DNA from: Chitinophaga pinensis
GTDB taxonomy: Bacteria > Bacteroidota > Bacteroidia > UKL13-3
Direction of reading: 5' to 3'
DNA: 64,000 nt
NCBI GenBank assembly: GCA_945898275.1
Contig: CAMDHZ010000005.1
Location: forward strand, 101,507 to 165,506
Positions 63,729-64,000 of the stretch are shown here, one piece after another. Under the pieces are notes generated by a model, which did not search any database, was not told where the DNA came from, and was given only the letters and a program-made list of their open reading frames with translations. Each line of letters opens with the position of its first letter. The stretch's first letter is position 1. The position numbers and the translations under genes were made by a program.

Positions 63729-63775
63729 ATCTGTGGCATCTGTGAGAAAAAGGGTGGCTCACAGATTGCACAGAT
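63729..63775. repeat. Dispersed palindromic repeat, copy 2
   Basis: Same family as 26873-26920: ATCTGTG words, CTGTGAGAAAAA, GGTGGCTCACAG and CACAGAT in the same order and orientation. Confidence 0.8.
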
Positions 63776-63869
63776 AAACACAGAAAAAGACCAAGGTCGG
63801 TAGACCATTGCAGATATCAAATAGTTAGGTGATTCTGCTTGAAAACAAAATATGTCAGGGCCTGAAATA

Positions 63870-64000
63870 TGTTGACCGTTTCAAAGTAGAAAAGTAAAAC
63901 AAAGAAATGGCAACAAGACATAAATTTACCTTAAGTCAAGAAGAGCGCAGGAGGCGCATCTTTAGTGATGAATTCAAAAAGAAAAAAGTTGACGAGATAT
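63870..64000 (+). mobile_element. Left part of an insertion sequence (IS3-like), cut by window end
   Basis: A possible left terminus starts with TGTTGACCGTTTCAAAGT at 63870, 37 bp before a transposase-like gene. The exact end cannot be set without the right terminus; 63853 (TGTCAGGG) is an alternative. Confidence 0.5.
63907..64000 (+). CDS. Transposase OrfA-like protein, N-terminal part
   Basis: ATG 63907 opens a frame that runs off the window after 31 codons. It includes RRRRIFSDEFKKKKVDEI, which resembles the start of the HTH_Tnp_1 domain of IS3-family OrfA proteins. The remaining element lies outside the window. Confidence 0.7.
   Translation, partial: MATRHKFTLSQEERRRRIFSDEFKKKKVDEI

Larger units (their letters stand above)
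63375..63869. repeat. Mosaic of intergenic repeats
   Basis: About 495 bp without a real gene. In order: an AT-rich part with the Fic promoter region; the direct repeat copy at 63501-63518; an inverted relative of the same words at about 63549-63575; hairpin CAATCC/GGATTG at 63584-63600; hairpin CGACCCC-GAAA-GGGGTCG at 63635-63652; and the dispersed palindromic repeat at 63729-63775. Confidence 0.75.

Noticed and set aside
63509..63820. Reverse-strand open frame of 103 codons
   Set aside because: It runs through hairpins and repeats that explain the open frame; no signal, domain or plausible start context.

Overview
The window looks like chromosomal DNA of a member of the Bacteroidota. The supports are: low G+C coding sequence with few Shine-Dalgarno sites; promoters of the TTG / TAnnTTTG type (for example 22672-22702); several secreted proteins with a C-terminal type IX secretion (Por/T9SS) sorting domain; Bacteroidota-typical families (DUF5103, DUF3276, DUF1573, a long NusB, an RND pump fused to its outer-membrane factor); and the rpmH-rnpA-yidD and nusB-DUF1573-yajC gene orders. 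The genus cannot be named from the sequence alone. Left part (1-22.6 kb): a heavy-metal efflux operon (His-rich protein end, CzcA-like pump fused to a TolC-type outer-membrane factor, periplasmic adaptor) converges on a minus-strand pair encoding a FAD-dependent amine/amino-acid oxidase-like protein and a MocR-type (GntR plus aminotransferase fold) regulator. Divergent from the regulator runs a plus-strand operon of eight genes (8.5-19.3 kb): two surface proteins with lamin-tail domains, a DcuC-like C4-dicarboxylate carrier, isoaspartyl dipeptidase IadA, two related outer-membrane porins around an M14 carboxypeptidase, and a dicarboxylate/amino-acid:cation symporter. A convergent two-gene unit (secreted T9SS protein and lipoprotein hydrolase, 19.3-21.6 kb) carries upstream the same TTGGTAT-N16-TTGGTAT element found upstream of the big operon, so both are probably one regulon. 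I read this as a scavenging system for isoaspartyl (beta-aspartyl) peptides and their aspartate product; this is inference. Middle part (22.6-58.6 kb): mostly housekeeping genes: DEAD-box helicase with a structured leader, EttA, transaldolase, SprT-like protein, M28 and S41 peptidases, rpmH-rnpA-yidD, Der, RibBA, QueE, LptF/G-type permease, a PhoR/PhoB-like two-component pair, TlpA-like thioredoxin, GatB, KdsB, NamZ, a LolC/E-like permease, glycosyltransferases, PfkA and an MsbA-like ABC exporter. Embedded at 24-27 kb is an accessory patch: a HipBA toxin-antitoxin pair lying between two copies of the helicase 3' end, an ORF6N-domain gene containing a 37-bp perfect palindrome, and repeat-rich non-coding DNA. 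Right part (58.7-64 kb): leucine dehydrogenase, NusB, a DUF1573 protein and YajC, followed by a scrambled region: a 5' fragment of coaE with a mutated P-loop, a class II Fic protein, several families of intergenic repeats, and the start of an IS-type transposase gene at the window edge. Across the whole window a decamer, GGTTYRAACC, recurs at least 17 times, on both strands, in all reading frames and in intergenic DNA, where fewer than one is expected by chance. This is the most striking genome-scale signal. No CRISPR array, tRNA or rRNA gene was found.
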